Positions 1 to 8,330 of a stretch of 64,000 bases of DNA are shown one piece after another; positions within the stretch are counted from its first letter, which is position 1, and every line of letters begins with the position of its first letter. A model generated the notes under the pieces. It was given only the letters and a program-made list of their open reading frames with translations, had not been told where the DNA came from and made no database searches. The position numbers and the translations under genes were made by a program. Origin of the DNA: Lachnospiraceae bacterium (GTDB lineage: Bacteria; Bacillota; Clostridia; Lachnospirales; Lachnospiraceae); contig RYVZ01000003.1 in the NCBI GenBank assembly GCA_003979345.1, forward strand, positions 102,201 through 166,200. Direction: 5' to 3'.

Positions 1-1210
1 ACGCCTGAAGCCAGGGGCGTACACGGACCGTGAGCGGCATACCGTCCTGCAGGACAGAACAGAACGTGTCGTGTCCGTACTGGTCGAGCACCGTGCGGGA
101 TGCATTCAGGGCGCCTGTGACGGTGCGGTAGGGATCGGCATCCGGAACGGGTACACGGTATACGCCGGGTCCGTAATGAGACGGATAGACCATCGGGCAG
201 ATGACGTCTAAGCTGGACGCCATTGCAGCATAGTCCTGGCCGACGATCTGCTGGTCCCATTTACTGTCGATGATCGTGCCGTATACATCGGCGGACACGG
301 TGACGGACAACGGGGCGAGCGTTTCCCGTGCGTAGTCGGTAAATGCATTGATGATATCTGATTTGCTGACTTCGTCGGAGTCCTCGCCAAATACGACGCG
401 GTCCATTCCGCGGTCTGTGGCAAACCGGATATAATCGAACTGTATCTCATCAAAGCCGGCAAGCGCGGCCTGCGTCGCAATTTCCATCAGGTAGTCCCAA
501 ACTTCCCGCTTGTAAGGATTTAACCATGCCTGTCCGCTGTTATCCCGGAAGATCGTGCCGTCTGCCTCGTGGAGGGCATACTCCGGCATGGCATTGGCGA
601 GGCAGGGATCTTTGAACGAGACGATGCGGGCGATCAGATAGATATCGTGGGCTTTGCATTCTGCGATCAGTGCGTCGATATCGGAGATGTATGTGACAGA
701 CGAACCGACTGCCTGAACGGTCGGCGCCGCCATCTGGTAAGTGACGTTTCCGCGGTCGTCTTTAATATCAATGACAAAGGCGTTGATGTCAGTCTCATCG
801 GCAAGCCGGATCAGTTCCTTCATGCGCTCTGTGCCGGTAACCGTCGCGGTAACATAAATGCCGTGAACGCGGAAATCGGGGTCACGGCCGTTCTCAGAGC
901 TGTCATTAGGCGGGGTAATGTCTCCGGCATTGTTGTCTGCAAGCGTATCAAATACGCCGGCTGCGGATGTATCGGCGCAGTCAGCGGTACGAGGCATGAT
1001 GTCTGCAATTCCGGCGGCTTCCCGGTTGATGCGCTGTACGGCGGATGGAAGGGTGCCGGAGGCGTCAGAGGATGTTTCGCTGGACGGCTGCCCGCAGGAG
1101 GCTGCGAAGAGCGCCAGTGAGAGAAGAAGCGCGGGAATGATGCGCCGCGTGGATCGTCTGAAGTGCCGGTGAATGCCGGCTGTCCGGGAATGGATCGGTG
1201 TAAGCTGCAT
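1..1210 (-). CDS. Putative glycoside hydrolase lipoprotein (DUF4015-like), 3' truncated by window edge
   Basis: Reading from the ATG at 1210 gives an open frame of about 403 codons that runs off the left edge, so the C-terminus is missing. A GGAG ribosome site lies just upstream. The N-terminus is basic, then hydrophobic, and ends in a lipobox-like LFAASC around residue 38, so I infer a lipoprotein anchored outside the membrane. A Ser/Thr/Asp-rich linker follows. The rest matches the putative glycosyl hydrolase family PF13200 in motif order: GIYVTATVTG, then NAFVIDIKDDRGNV, then YLIARIVSFKD, then GFDEIQFDYIRF, then VICPMVYPSHYGPG, a TIM-barrel pattern with acidic residues at strand ends. Substrate is unknown; members are thought to act on cell-surface polysaccharide. 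Confidence 0.85.
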   Translation of the reverse strand, partial: MQLTPIHSRTAGIHRHFRRSTRRIIPALLLSLALFAASCGQPSSETSSDASGTLPSAVQRINREAAGIADIMPRTADCADTSAAGVFDTLADNNAGDITPPNDSSENGRDPDFRVHGIYVTATVTGTERMKELIRLADETDINAFVIDIKDDRGNVTYQMAAPTVQAVGSSVTYISDIDALIAECKAHDIYLIARIVSFKDPCLANAMPEYALHEADGTIFRDNSGQAWLNPYKREVWDYLMEIATQAALAGFDEIQFDYIRFATDRGMDRVVFGEDSDEVSKSDIINAFTDYARETLAPLSVTVSADVYGTIIDSKWDQQIVGQDYAAMASSLDVICPMVYPSHYGPGVYRVPVPDADPYRTVTGALNASRTVLDQYGHDTFCSVLQDGMPLTVRVRPWLQA

Positions 1211-1301
1211 ATTGATAGATCTCCTGTGTGGTTTTGGGGTTATTTTTAGGCTTTTTATGTCGATATTATATACAATAAATATAAAATAAGCTATACTGGA
1301 C

Positions 1302-1326
1302 ATACAAATTTTGTATACAAATTTTG
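1302..1326. repeat. Tandem 13-bp direct repeat between divergent genes
   Basis: ATACAAATTTTGT at 1302 is followed directly by ATACAAATTTTGA at 1315. Each copy contains the near-palindrome CAAATTTTG and the junction forms GTATAC. It sits in the AT-rich gap between the divergent hydrolase gene and the 160-residue gene, so it is a candidate operator. That role is inferred only from position and symmetry. Confidence 0.45.
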
Positions 1327-1363
1327 AAAATATGAGCAGAGAAAGTGAAAGAGGAGAAGGATC

Positions 1364-1846
1364 ATGGATATGCCGGATATCGTAACGGATTATCAATATT
1401 TGAATCAGGTACAGACAAAACAGGCAGGACAGGCACAGTCGGCATGGAAGGCGGTCAGCAATGCGGCTAAGGCAGCGGAAGGCGCAGAGACCGAAAATAA
1501 GACGGCGGTGTTTGCGGAGGCGCTGCGCAAGGAGATTGACAACTTGCAGCAGCAGAACGAACTTGGGGACGCGCTGGCGTCATCTTCCCTGTTTGGCGTG
1601 ACGGAGGATTTCAGCAATGTCTCCGAAATGCTGAAAACAGAGAGTGGAAGGCAGGCGATCGGTGCGATGGCGGATCACGCGATGACTTCCATTGTATTTG
1701 GAACGAACAATTCCGAACAGGATTCTGTTTTGCAGTCCCTGAACCAGAGCAGCCATACGTCAGAGCAGAGTCTGGAGGAAGCGTTGAAAGATATTCTTGA
1801 GATCTTGGAATCTAAGGGTGCGGGAGATCAGACAAAGGCTGAGTAG
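1364..1846 (+). CDS. Hypothetical protein, 160 aa
   Basis: I do not recognise this protein. It is a soluble, acidic, Ala/Gln/Glu-rich polypeptide without signal peptide or membrane segment. The first 80 residues are predicted to be mostly helical (QAQSAWKAVSNAAKAAEG, then EALRKEIDNLQQQNELGD), and a second helical stretch ends the protein (LEEALKDILEILES). The ATG follows a GAGGAGAAGG ribosome site with good spacing. The gene stands alone: a divergent hydrolase gene lies upstream and a perfect terminator lies 25 bases downstream. The QVQTKQAG and DFSNVSEML segments may suggest a role in a surface or flagellar-type assembly, but that is speculative. Confidence 0.7.
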   Translation: MDMPDIVTDYQYLNQVQTKQAGQAQSAWKAVSNAAKAAEGAETENKTAVFAEALRKEIDNLQQQNELGDALASSSLFGVTEDFSNVSEMLKTESGRQAIGAMADHAMTSIVFGTNNSEQDSVLQSLNQSSHTSEQSLEEALKDILEILESKGAGDQTKAE

Positions 1847-1871
1847 GCGCTGCCTCGTTAGAATTCGTTAG

Positions 1872-1915
1872 AAAAAAGGATTTCCGAACCGTAATCGGTT
1901 CGGAAATCCTTTTTT
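1872..1915. terminator. Bidirectional intrinsic terminator
   Basis: A perfect 19-bp inverted repeat with a 6-base loop has A-rich and T-rich outer arms on both sides. It ends the 160-residue gene on the plus strand and the converging chemoreceptor gene on the minus strand. Confidence 0.9.
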
Positions 1916-1950
1916 CTGTTTATAAGAATCTGCGGAACACGAATTTGTAT

Positions 1951-3477
1951 TTATTGATCTTCAACAGCCGAGAGTTTATCTGCATCTTCGCTCAGACTCT
2001 GCACGAGCGCGTTGACCTCTGTGACGATCTGCTGATTCTGCTCGCTGCAGCCGTAGGTCTCGTTGGAGTGTGCGGATACCTCCTCCGTGATCGCCGAGAT
2101 CGTCTGGATGCTGTCGACAATGACCTTATTGGCCGACGCAAGATCGGAAACGATGGAAGCGAGCGCCGCCGACTGTTTCTGAATATGGGCGGTGTTTTGA
2201 GCGATCGTGTCAAAGGATTCTGCTGTCTTTCCGGCAGATGCATTTTGCTTTTTATTGCTGTCGATCAGCGTGTTGATCGTGTCGACCATAATCTGAAGCT
2301 GACCGGAAATATTGCTGATCAGACCGGTGATATTTTCGGTGGCGGAGGTCGTCTGTCCTGCAAGGGAGGAAATCTCGGAAGCGACGACTGCGAAACCACG
2401 TCCGGCCTCTCCTGCGCGTGCGGCTTCAATACTTGCGTTTAGTGCCAGCAGGCTCGTCTGGGAAGCAACGCTTGTGATCAGATCCGTAATAGAATTCATT
2501 TGGTCGGTATATTCACGGAAAGAGGAAAGAGCGGAGGCAACATCGGTGCTTGCCTTGTCGGACTGCTCTGTCAGGCTGATCAGGGATGATACGTGTTTCT
2601 GCCCGGTCTGGACCGCGTCGGCGGCAGCGCTTACGCCGCTGTGGATTTCGTCGGCGGCATGCTCTACCGTTGAAATATGCGATTGTATTTCCTCTGTTTT
2701 AATAAGCTGGTTCTGGATAGCTTCGGCGGACTCGTTTGTGCCGGATGTTACCTCGGACATGGATGTCATCGTCTGTCCGACGGAACTTTGCAGGGTGTTC
2801 ATCTGTGAAGCGATCGCACTCACATTTTCCGTCATGTGCCGTGAAATCTGTATGGTGTTTTCAAATAACCCTGATATTTTTAATTTTTCCCGATCGATCC
2901 TTGCGAGCTTCATGTTTTGGAATCTGGATGACTCGAACGATACGATCAGGAAATTGATGGTCATGATCAGTGAGAGGAATCCCTGGATTTCCAGCGCTAC
3001 GATGCCCTGCGGAGCCAGTTCTTTTGTGAGAGCGGAAAAAACAATATATCCGATATTCTCAATAATGACCCCTGCGCCGATGATCGTGGTGTATTTGAAG
3101 TCATTATACAGCGTAATGACGATCAGCATAGGGAAGACATAGGTAAATACCAGTTCGTTCTGCGCGGTAAAGAGCAGGAAGGTGTACAGGATCGCATAGC
3201 CGTAAGAGACGATATGTTTGATTATCGTTGTGTCACGCCGCATTTTGTAGAACACCCAGCAGAGAATGACCGGTATGTATGCCAGGATAAAGGTTACCGC
3301 GACATACGGTAACGTACGGTTCCGTTTGACGACTTCAATGGAATAGGCGGCACAGATCACAGTCGTGATAACAGACAGTGCAATGCAGGCGACGCGGTTT
3401 GCGATGACCATTTCTTCTGACGAATTACCATGCGGTGCATTGGCGAGCGCGCCGGAAATTGTGTTATTAGACATCAT
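1951..3477 (-). CDS. Methyl-accepting chemotaxis protein, multi-TM sensor
   Basis: This is a membrane chemoreceptor of 508 residues. I take the start at the MMSNN methionine because AAAGGGGGAT precedes it; the open frame continues upstream without a ribosome site. Residues about 25-190 hold roughly six hydrophobic helices (for example [15 protein letters not shown]) and no large extracellular loop, so the sensor is inside the membrane rather than Cache-like. There is no clear HAMP domain. The second half is a long coiled-coil signalling domain with the hairpin tip [20 protein letters not shown], which contacts CheA/CheW. The ligand is unknown. The gene is monocistronic, convergent with its downstream neighbour and divergent from thiN. 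Membrane layout resembles that of the frameshifted receptor at 35.5 kb. Confidence 0.93.
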   Translation of the reverse strand: MMSNNTISGALANAPHGNSSEEMVIANRVACIALSVITTVICAAYSIEVVKRNRTLPYVAVTFILAYIPVILCWVFYKMRRDTTIIKHIVSYGYAILYTFLLFTAQNELVFTYVFPMLIVITLYNDFKYTTIIGAGVIIENIGYIVFSALTKELAPQGIVALEIQGFLSLIMTINFLIVSFESSRFQNMKLARIDREKLKISGLFENTIQISRHMTENVSAIASQMNTLQSSVGQTMTSMSEVTSGTNESAEAIQNQLIKTEEIQSHISTVEHAADEIHSGVSAAADAVQTGQKHVSSLISLTEQSDKASTDVASALSSFREYTDQMNSITDLITSVASQTSLLALNASIEAARAGEAGRGFAVVASEISSLAGQTTSATENITGLISNISGQLQIMVDTINTLIDSNKKQNASAGKTAESFDTIAQNTAHIQKQSAALASIVSDLASANKVIVDSIQTISAITEEVSAHSNETYGCSEQNQQIVTEVNALVQSLSEDADKLSAVEDQ

Positions 3478-3676
3478 TTTATCCCCCTTTGAAAGTAAAT
3501 TAAATATTTTACATTTTATCATAAACCGTTTGAAAGTGAAACAAGAATGGTACAAAACGTATGAAAAATGGCATATGACGGAACAAAAAGACTTTTCAAA
3601 GGCGGCCGGATGGGTTAGACTAAAAAAGAATAATAAACAGAACGGGTGAGAAGGCTGCAGCAACGGGGGTAAGTTC

Positions 3677-4354
3677 ATGCATGTATCCATGGGAAGTATT
3701 CGGAAAACGGCAAAAGAGGGAGTCTGTTATATTGTGGGCGCCGGGGAGATTGAAAATCCGGGGTGGTTCCGGCGGCAGGTAAGACCGAAGGAGAAAGATT
3801 TTCTGATCGCGGCGGACGGCGGTTTTGCCATGACGGACCGGTGCGGGATCCGCGTGGATCTGTTAGTCGGTGATTTTGATTCACTGGGCATGGTGCCTGA
3901 GGTTCCCAATATGATCCGTATGCCGGAAGAGAAAGACGATACCGATCTGTTTTTTGCGGTAAAAAAGGGACTGGAGAAAGGCTATCGCGCGTTCGAAATC
4001 TATGGCGCGACAGGCGGCAGGGAAGGACATACGATGGCGAATTACCAGACGCTTGTATATCTGGCGAACCGGGGAGCCTGCGGCGTTTTGCGGTCCATGA
4101 AGGTGCAGGTGACGGCGATCCGTAACGATACGTTGCGTCTGCCTGCGTATCAAAGCGGTTTTGTGTCCGTGTTCTGTATGGGGGACAAAGCGGAGGGTGT
4201 TACGCTTAAGGGATTAAAATATCCATTGTCCGAGGCTGTTCTGACGAATGATACGCCGATCGGCGTAAGCAATGAGTTTGTCGGGGAGCGCGCAGAGATC
4301 ACGGTCGCAGGCGGGACACTGTTAATTATGTGGGAGACCGGCGGCGGGCGCTGA
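3677..4354 (+). CDS. thiN: Thiamine pyrophosphokinase
   Basis: This enzyme transfers pyrophosphate from ATP to thiamine, giving thiamine diphosphate. The length (225 aa) is normal for the family. The N-terminal half has the catalytic acidic motif [11 protein letters not shown] near residues 61-71, preceded by [24 protein letters not shown] then carries further metal-binding acids, and [13 protein letters not shown] is the usual glycine-rich segment. The C-terminal part is the beta-rich thiamin-binding domain (KGLKYPL, then GVSNEF). The ATG at 3677 follows GGGGGT. The gene stands alone, with no TPP riboswitch visible in the 200 bases upstream, and ends just before a terminator shared with the opposing tRNA genes. 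Confidence 0.93.
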   Translation: MHVSMGSIRKTAKEGVCYIVGAGEIENPGWFRRQVRPKEKDFLIAADGGFAMTDRCGIRVDLLVGDFDSLGMVPEVPNMIRMPEEKDDTDLFFAVKKGLEKGYRAFEIYGATGGREGHTMANYQTLVYLANRGACGVLRSMKVQVTAIRNDTLRLPAYQSGFVSVFCMGDKAEGVTLKGLKYPLSEAVLTNDTPIGVSNEFVGERAEITVAGGTLLIMWETGGGR

Positions 4355-4380
4355 CCGGAAGATGGGAATAGCAGAAAAAC

Positions 4381-4415
4381 AAAAAATCCTTTCACAGAAA
4401 ACGAAAGGATTTTTT
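4381..4415. terminator. Bidirectional terminator between thiN and tRNA-Gly genes
   Basis: AAAAAATCCTTTC and GAAAGGATTTTTT form a 13-bp stem around a 9-base loop. The arms give a T-run in either direction, which serves thiN on the plus strand and the two tRNAs on the minus strand. Confidence 0.85.
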
Positions 4416-4417
4416 AG

Positions 4418-4490
4418 AGCGCGAGACGGGACTCGAACCCGCGGCCTCGACCTTGGCAAGGTCGCGCTCCACCAACTGAGCCACTCGCGC
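4418..4490 (-). tRNA. tRNA-Gly (GCC)
   Basis: On the minus strand the 73-base sequence folds as a full cloverleaf. The acceptor stem is GCGCGAG with CTCGCGC and a T discriminator. The D arm reads GGCTCAGTTGGTGGAGC, the anticodon arm CGACC-TTGCCAA-GGTCG and the T arm GCGGGTTCGAGTCCCG. The anticodon is GCC. CCA is not encoded. It is 5 bases downstream of the second tRNA-Gly and probably co-transcribed with it. Confidence 0.95.
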
Positions 4491-4495
4491 ATAAG

Positions 4496-4566
4496 AGCAG
4501 GTGATGGGAATCGAACCCACGTATCCAGCTTGGAAGGCTGGTGTTCTACCATTGAACTACACCTGC
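4496..4566 (-). tRNA. tRNA-Gly (TCC)
   Basis: The minus strand gives a 71-base cloverleaf. The acceptor stem is GCAGGTG with CACCTGC, the anticodon arm CCAGC-CTTCCAA-GCTGG has anticodon TCC, and the T arm contains GGTTCGATTCC. CCA is not encoded. It is the first gene of a two-tRNA glycine unit, and a near-consensus promoter lies 59 bases upstream. Confidence 0.95.
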
Positions 4567-4624
4567 GAAAAACGGAATCCCCGAAATTGTTTCGTGCGGT
4601 TCCGTAAACTCAAGAACGATATTC

Positions 4625-4653
4625 ATTTTAGCAAAGATTCTCTTTGGTGTCAA
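4625..4653 (-). promoter_or_regulatory. Sigma-A type promoter of tRNA-Gly genes
   Basis: The minus strand reads TTGACA, 17 bases, TAAAAT: a perfect -35 and a near-perfect -10 at ideal spacing, pointing at the two tRNA genes. Confidence 0.85.
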
Positions 4654-4837
4654 TTCTTTTTTTCAAAATCTTGGCACGAAGATATTTGGAGATCTTCGCG
4701 CGGAAAATCTTCGTGTGTGAAAAGTTTTTGCGCGAAATTTTTATTTATATTTAAGCATTTTTGTCAGATTTTATGAATTTGAAAAGTATATAAAATGAGA
4801 AGTACTTCTAAACAAGACATATCAAAGGTCTTATTTT

Positions 4838-4866
4838 TCAGGTCTGACCTGATTTCTCAGACCTGA
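4838..4866. repeat. Perfect 10-bp inverted repeat upstream of ECF sigma gene
   Basis: TCAGGTCTGA and TCAGACCTGA are separated by 9 bases and end 34 bases before the sigma start. There is no T-run, so it is not a terminator. It could be an operator or a leader hairpin. Confidence 0.6.
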
Positions 4867-4900
4867 GTATTTTGAGAACGAAGGGATTGAGGTGAAGCGT

Positions 4901-5440
4901 ATGGACGCGGACGACAGGGCGAAAGAGTTGTTTGAGCAATATGCCGATATGGTTTACCGGGTCGCAGTGTCCTATGGAGGAACGGGGCAGTGGGCGGAAG
5001 ATGTCGTACAGGAAGTATTTGTACGATATCTGAAGAGGCGTCCGGTATTTGAATCCGGCGAGCACGAGAAGGCATGGTTTATCCGGGTTGCCATCAATTG
5101 TTCCAAAAGTTCGCTTTCTGGGGTATGGGCGAAGCGGATCTGCCCTTTGGAGGAATACGGGGAGCAGGAGACCGTGTCGTTTTCAGACGTCCGTGAGAGC
5201 GGGATCTATGAGGCATTGCTGAAACTGCCGGCAAAATACCGGATCGTGTTATATCTGAGGTATGTTGAGGAATATCAGATTAAGGAAATCGCGGAACTTC
5301 TGCATATTACCCCGAATCTGGTATCGGCAAGGCTAAAGCGGGCAAAAGCGAAAATGAAAGTATTATTAGCGGAGACGGAGGGAATGAGTGATGAACGAAA
5401 AACAATATCAATCCATGTATCGTCACATTTGTCTGAGTGA
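4901..5440 (+). CDS. ECF-type RNA polymerase sigma factor
   Basis: This is a 179-residue sigma-70 family factor of the extracytoplasmic-function group. Region 2 is at the N-terminus (LFEQYADMVYRVAVSYGG, then AEDVVQEVFVRYLKRRP), a short linker follows, and region 4 ends the protein (LPAKYRIVLYLRYVEEYQIKEIA, with the helix-turn-helix LLHITPNLVSARLKRAK). The ATG at 4901 is chosen because GAGGTG lies 6 bases upstream; a GTG at 4892 is an in-frame alternative. The 3' end overlaps the anti-sigma gene by about 50 bases, so the two are translated as a coupled pair and the partner probably holds this factor inactive at the membrane. The inducing signal is unknown. Confidence 0.93.
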   Translation: MDADDRAKELFEQYADMVYRVAVSYGGTGQWAEDVVQEVFVRYLKRRPVFESGEHEKAWFIRVAINCSKSSLSGVWAKRICPLEEYGEQETVSFSDVRESGIYEALLKLPAKYRIVLYLRYVEEYQIKEIAELLHITPNLVSARLKRAKAKMKVLLAETEGMSDERKTISIHVSSHLSE

Positions 5441-6563
5441 TGAACAAAAAAATAGAATTTGGAAAAACATGAGAAATACGGCAGGCGGGGCGGCGGCAGA
5501 AAGAAAAGCGCGCTTTACGCTGCGCGGGGCAGTCTGCATCTGTGCCGTGTTGATGGCATCCGGTATGACCGTACTGGCAGTCAATTCTTCCTATGTAGAA
5601 AGGATCGCGAAGGCAATGGGCTCTTTCACGGGGAAGGATGAGGTCACGCAGAGCCAGACGGATCTGTATACGGAATACGGGAACTCGGTGGAACATCGTA
5701 TGATGTCGGGGAGCGGGGAAGTCAGGATCGAAGCGGCTTTCTATGACAGGGGGTACTTGTGTCTTCCGTTTACGCTGTATCCGAATACAGAATTGGAGCC
5801 GGGAACGGATATTTCATCGGAACCCGTGTTCGAGGGGCTTCTGCGGGAAATGACGGGATCGGTATGGTATGATCCGGCGGAAGGAGAAGCGGTTGATGAG
5901 TTCAGCCTTTATACGCGGATCGATCCGGTGGTCGAGGAGGACGGTTCTCTGACCGGAAGCTTTGTGATTGTGAACACAATGGAGGAAGGCTTTGCGCAGG
6001 GAGGCGTGATCCGCCTCATTAAGCGTGACTACATGAAATTTGGAGATACCTTTGGCAGAGCGCTGATGGAGGGGGAGGATACTGCCGGGTTAAGTACCTT
6101 TGAGGTGCTGGTCAACGGAGAGTCGGTCACTTATGTGGAAGCAGTGTCCGGAGAGGAATTGCTGGCGGAGATTCCTCTTGACAATGCTCAAGTTCCGGAG
6201 ATGGAAGTTCCTACAGCGGGCGTATCGCTGCCTTATGGCGTACGGGCGGATAAAATCGTCATTTCCCCGCTGGCACTCTATCTGTACGGGACGGGGGATA
6301 ACATGCATCCGGCCGATAAAATGATTTACAATATCTGGGTCGTGCTCAAAGACGGAAGCGTTATGGAGTGGTCGGGGAATTGGTCTTCGCAGCGTTACAG
6401 GGAGGAGCACGAAGACCATGAATACGGGTACCGTTTTTCCAAAGCTTTTTCCGGCGTTGTGGAGCTTGAGGACATTGCAGGCGTGCGTATCACCGACCGG
6501 GGAGAGGAGATCTGCTTTATTCCCGTGAACGGCAGGCGGGACAGCAGTGCCGGCGTGGAATGA
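5391..6563 (+). CDS. Membrane anti-sigma factor (DUF4179-like)
   Basis: This is the probable regulator of the sigma factor it overlaps. About 45 cytoplasmic residues at the N-terminus (MNEKQYQSMYRHICLSDEQK onward) are followed by one membrane helix, AVCICAVLMASGMTVLAV, and then about 325 extracellular residues. This order is typical of ECF anti-sigma proteins whose outer part senses a surface signal. The outer part, with VERIAKAMGSFTGK just after the membrane and many beta-type stretches, resembles DUF4179 anti-sigma proteins; no zinc-binding HxxxCxxC motif is seen in the cytoplasmic part. The ATG at 5391 has GGAGG 8 bases upstream; a GTG at 5388 is possible. A hairpin terminator lies about 110 bases downstream. 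Confidence 0.8.
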   Translation: MNEKQYQSMYRHICLSDEQKNRIWKNMRNTAGGAAAERKARFTLRGAVCICAVLMASGMTVLAVNSSYVERIAKAMGSFTGKDEVTQSQTDLYTEYGNSVEHRMMSGSGEVRIEAAFYDRGYLCLPFTLYPNTELEPGTDISSEPVFEGLLREMTGSVWYDPAEGEAVDEFSLYTRIDPVVEEDGSLTGSFVIVNTMEEGFAQGGVIRLIKRDYMKFGDTFGRALMEGEDTAGLSTFEVLVNGESVTYVEAVSGEELLAEIPLDNAQVPEMEVPTAGVSLPYGVRADKIVISPLALYLYGTGDNMHPADKMIYNIWVVLKDGSVMEWSGNWSSQRYREEHEDHEYGYRFSKAFSGVVELEDIAGVRITDRGEEICFIPVNGRRDSSAGVE

Positions 6564-6671
6564 CCGGACCGGAAGAAGGGCAGTGCCGGGACGGAATAGC
6601 CGGATTGTTGAAATGGGATAAAAAGACCGGACTTTTGAAATGAGAGCGAAAACCGGATTTTTGAAAAACGG

Positions 6672-6725
6672 CATATGGATCGGGTAAAAAATGCATGATT
6701 TTACCCGCCATATGTTGTTTTTTTT
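6672..6725 (+). terminator. Terminator after anti-sigma gene
   Basis: CATATGG...CGGGTAAAA pairs with TTTTACCCGCCATATG, with small asymmetries near the base. A run of T residues follows on the plus strand. Confidence 0.7.
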
Positions 6726-6726
6726 C

Positions 6727-6755
6727 TTGAAAAAAGCTGTTGATAGAAATATACT
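6727..6755 (+). promoter_or_regulatory. Sigma-A type promoter for the 6.8-kb membrane protein operon
   Basis: TTGAAA, 17 bases, TATACT, ending 45 bases before the ATG at 6801 and directly after the upstream terminator. Confidence 0.7.
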
Positions 6756-6800
6756 ATGTTATAGATCATATATTTATCCGGATGTAGGGAGGAAAGAGTT

Positions 6801-7388
6801 ATGCAGTATAATCAAAAGATCAAAAAAGTAGGCGGAGCGTTTCTGTTGTTGTATTTGATCGTGCCGATCGTAGTGGTCGCAGTGCCGGTCATATTATCGT
6901 TGCTGCTGCCGGAGATGGAGGGAACGTTTGCCGGCTGTGCGGCCTTGCTTGCCATAATCAGCTTTTTTTGGTGGATCTTGGGGTGGAAACTGGTCTTAGG
7001 CATCAAAAGGAAGTCGATGGCAAAAAAGCTTGATGAAGCGGGATTTGTCAGGAATCATACATTTAACAGCGATACCTCGACTATTGTGATCGATGCGCAG
7101 CATGGGGACATGGCGCTTCTGTTCTGTTTTAATCCGTTCGTGATCCAGATTGCTTCCATGAAGAAGATCACAAGGGCATGGGTGGATGACGGTGCACACG
7201 GATCGGGATTCATGAGAGGATCCAGCTGTGTCCGTTTTTGCTTTGAGCTTGACGGCATAGTTATCAAAGTGAATACGTTTACATCCAATAAGAGATGGCG
7301 GATGGACAGCAATTACATATTAACGGGTATTTCCAAAGCGGATATGATGGTCAACGAGATCAACAAGGCAAAACAGGCGGGGCAGTAA
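6801..7388 (+). CDS. Hypothetical protein with two N-terminal membrane helices
   Basis: I do not recognise the family. This 195-residue protein has two hydrophobic helices in its first 75 residues (LLLYLIVPIVVVAVPVILSL and CAALLAIISFFWWILGW). About 115 soluble residues follow, rich in beta-type stretches (STIVIDAQHGDMALLFCF, then VRFCFELDGIVIKVNTF). The ATG follows GGGAGGAAAG. The stop overlaps the next start by one base (TAATG), so the two proteins are translationally coupled and probably work together. The soluble part looks like a small beta domain of the PH-like kind, which is only an impression. Confidence 0.75.
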   Translation: MQYNQKIKKVGGAFLLLYLIVPIVVVAVPVILSLLLPEMEGTFAGCAALLAIISFFWWILGWKLVLGIKRKSMAKKLDEAGFVRNHTFNSDTSTIVIDAQHGDMALLFCFNPFVIQIASMKKITRAWVDDGAHGSGFMRGSSCVRFCFELDGIVIKVNTFTSNKRWRMDSNYILTGISKADMMVNEINKAKQAGQ

Positions 7389-7750
7389 TGGGACTGATCA
7401 AAAAACTAAAATCTAAAATTTTTGATAATTGCTGCAGTCAATGTCAAAACGAAATGAATATTACGGGGCAGTGGTTGTTCGCACTGCCGGAAATGAGAGT
7501 CGGCCATTATGTCCGGCATGAGGATGCGGACTATTATAAGAAGCACCTTGTTCCCATCATGCAGAAATCACAGATTCCGGCGGGGATGTATGCCTGTAAT
7601 CTGTATGTATACCAATGTCCCTCGTGTGGTCACCGGGCGGTAAAGCTGGTGGTATTTTTGCCTGTGCGCGAAGAAGAAAAACTGGAGCAGGGACTTTATT
7701 TTGAAAAAGGCGAGATGGATGATTTTGTGTTTGGTGTGCAGAACCGATGA
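7388..7750 (+). CDS. Small protein with two CxxC motifs (zinc-ribbon-like)
   Basis: The product is 120 residues long. The start ATG overlaps the preceding stop codon by one base. An N-terminal CCSQCQNEM and a central YQCPSCGHRAVKL give two CxxC pairs about 50 residues apart, the spacing expected of a zinc ribbon or split zinc knuckle. The remainder is charged and soluble. No catalytic motif is visible. Coupling to the membrane protein upstream suggests a shared task. The function is unknown. Confidence 0.72.
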   Translation: MGLIKKLKSKIFDNCCSQCQNEMNITGQWLFALPEMRVGHYVRHEDADYYKKHLVPIMQKSQIPAGMYACNLYVYQCPSCGHRAVKLVVFLPVREEEKLEQGLYFEKGEMDDFVFGVQNR

Positions 7751-7773
7751 GTTAAGACCGGGAGGAGTTCACT

Positions 7774-8184
7774 ATGGATGACAGGATCAAGCAGGAGCTA
7801 AAAAAACTGGTAACACATAATATTTATGCGGAGGCAATGGGCATAGAATTGCTGGAACTGCGTCAGGGCTATGCGCGGGGGAGGATGCCGTACCGGTTGG
7901 AGAATGCGAATCCTTACGGATCCCTGCATGGCGGTGTGTTGTATTCGCTGGCGGATATTATTTGTGGACTGGCGGCATGTACCTATGGCTATTATTCGTC
8001 GACGATCGAGGGGAGCATGCATTATGTGCGCCCGGCGCTCAACACGCGCTATGTGGTCTGTGAGGCGCATGAGCTGCGCCAGGGCAGGCAGGTGTCCGTG
8101 TATGAAGCACGTCTGACAAATGACGAGGGGCTTTTGCTTGATACAGCAGAATTTTCGTTTTATATGTTGGAGAAGGAGGTCTAA
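7774..8184 (+). CDS. PaaI-family hotdog thioesterase
   Basis: This is a 136-residue single hotdog domain. The central motif NPYGSLHGGVLYSLADIICG is the PaaI signature: HGG precedes the long hotdog helix and the Asp near its end is the usual catalytic acid. The family cleaves acyl-CoA or aryl-CoA thioesters in the cytoplasm; the substrate here cannot be told. The ATG follows GGGAGG. The gene lies 23 bases after the zinc-ribbon gene and could belong to the same transcript. A set of repeated hairpins begins at its stop codon. Confidence 0.9.
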   Translation: MDDRIKQELKKLVTHNIYAEAMGIELLELRQGYARGRMPYRLENANPYGSLHGGVLYSLADIICGLAACTYGYYSSTIEGSMHYVRPALNTRYVVCEAHELRQGRQVSVYEARLTNDEGLLLDTAEFSFYMLEKEV

Positions 8185-8185
8185 A

Positions 8186-8284
8186 AAAGAGTTTCGCCGG
8201 CGCGAAACTCTTTAGAAGAATCCGCATAGCGAATTCTTCCGGGGATGGAAACTCTTTAGAAAAATCCGCATAGCGGATTCTTTT
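8186..8284 (+). repeat. Intergenic hairpin repeat cluster (copy 1)
   Basis: Three hairpins in series start at the stop codon of the thioesterase gene. The first pairs AAAGAGTTTCGC with GCGAAACTCTTT. The second and third pair AGAAGAATCCGC-like and AGAAAAATCCGC arms with GCGGATTCTT-like arms. The first two hairpins closely match, in order and sequence, a pair after atpE at 49.15 kb, so this is a dispersed intergenic repeat and not just a terminator. Confidence 0.7.
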
Positions 8285-8330
8285 GGGATGTAAAGTTTTT
8301 ATAATGTGAGAAGGAGGATACTGGTAAAAG

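Larger units (their letters stand above)
4567..4900. other. Intergenic region between tRNA-Gly pair and ECF sigma gene
   Basis: About 330 bases without a gene. It holds the tRNA promoter on the minus strand, then an AT-rich stretch with no convincing open frame, and a 10-bp inverted repeat (4838-4866) in what should be the sigma-factor leader. I see no clear sigma-A promoter for the sigma gene. Confidence 0.7.

Noticed and set aside
2312..3142. 276-codon plus-strand frame opposite the first chemoreceptor gene
   Set aside because: It is antisense to a well-supported gene, begins without a ribosome site and has the composition expected of a shadow frame.
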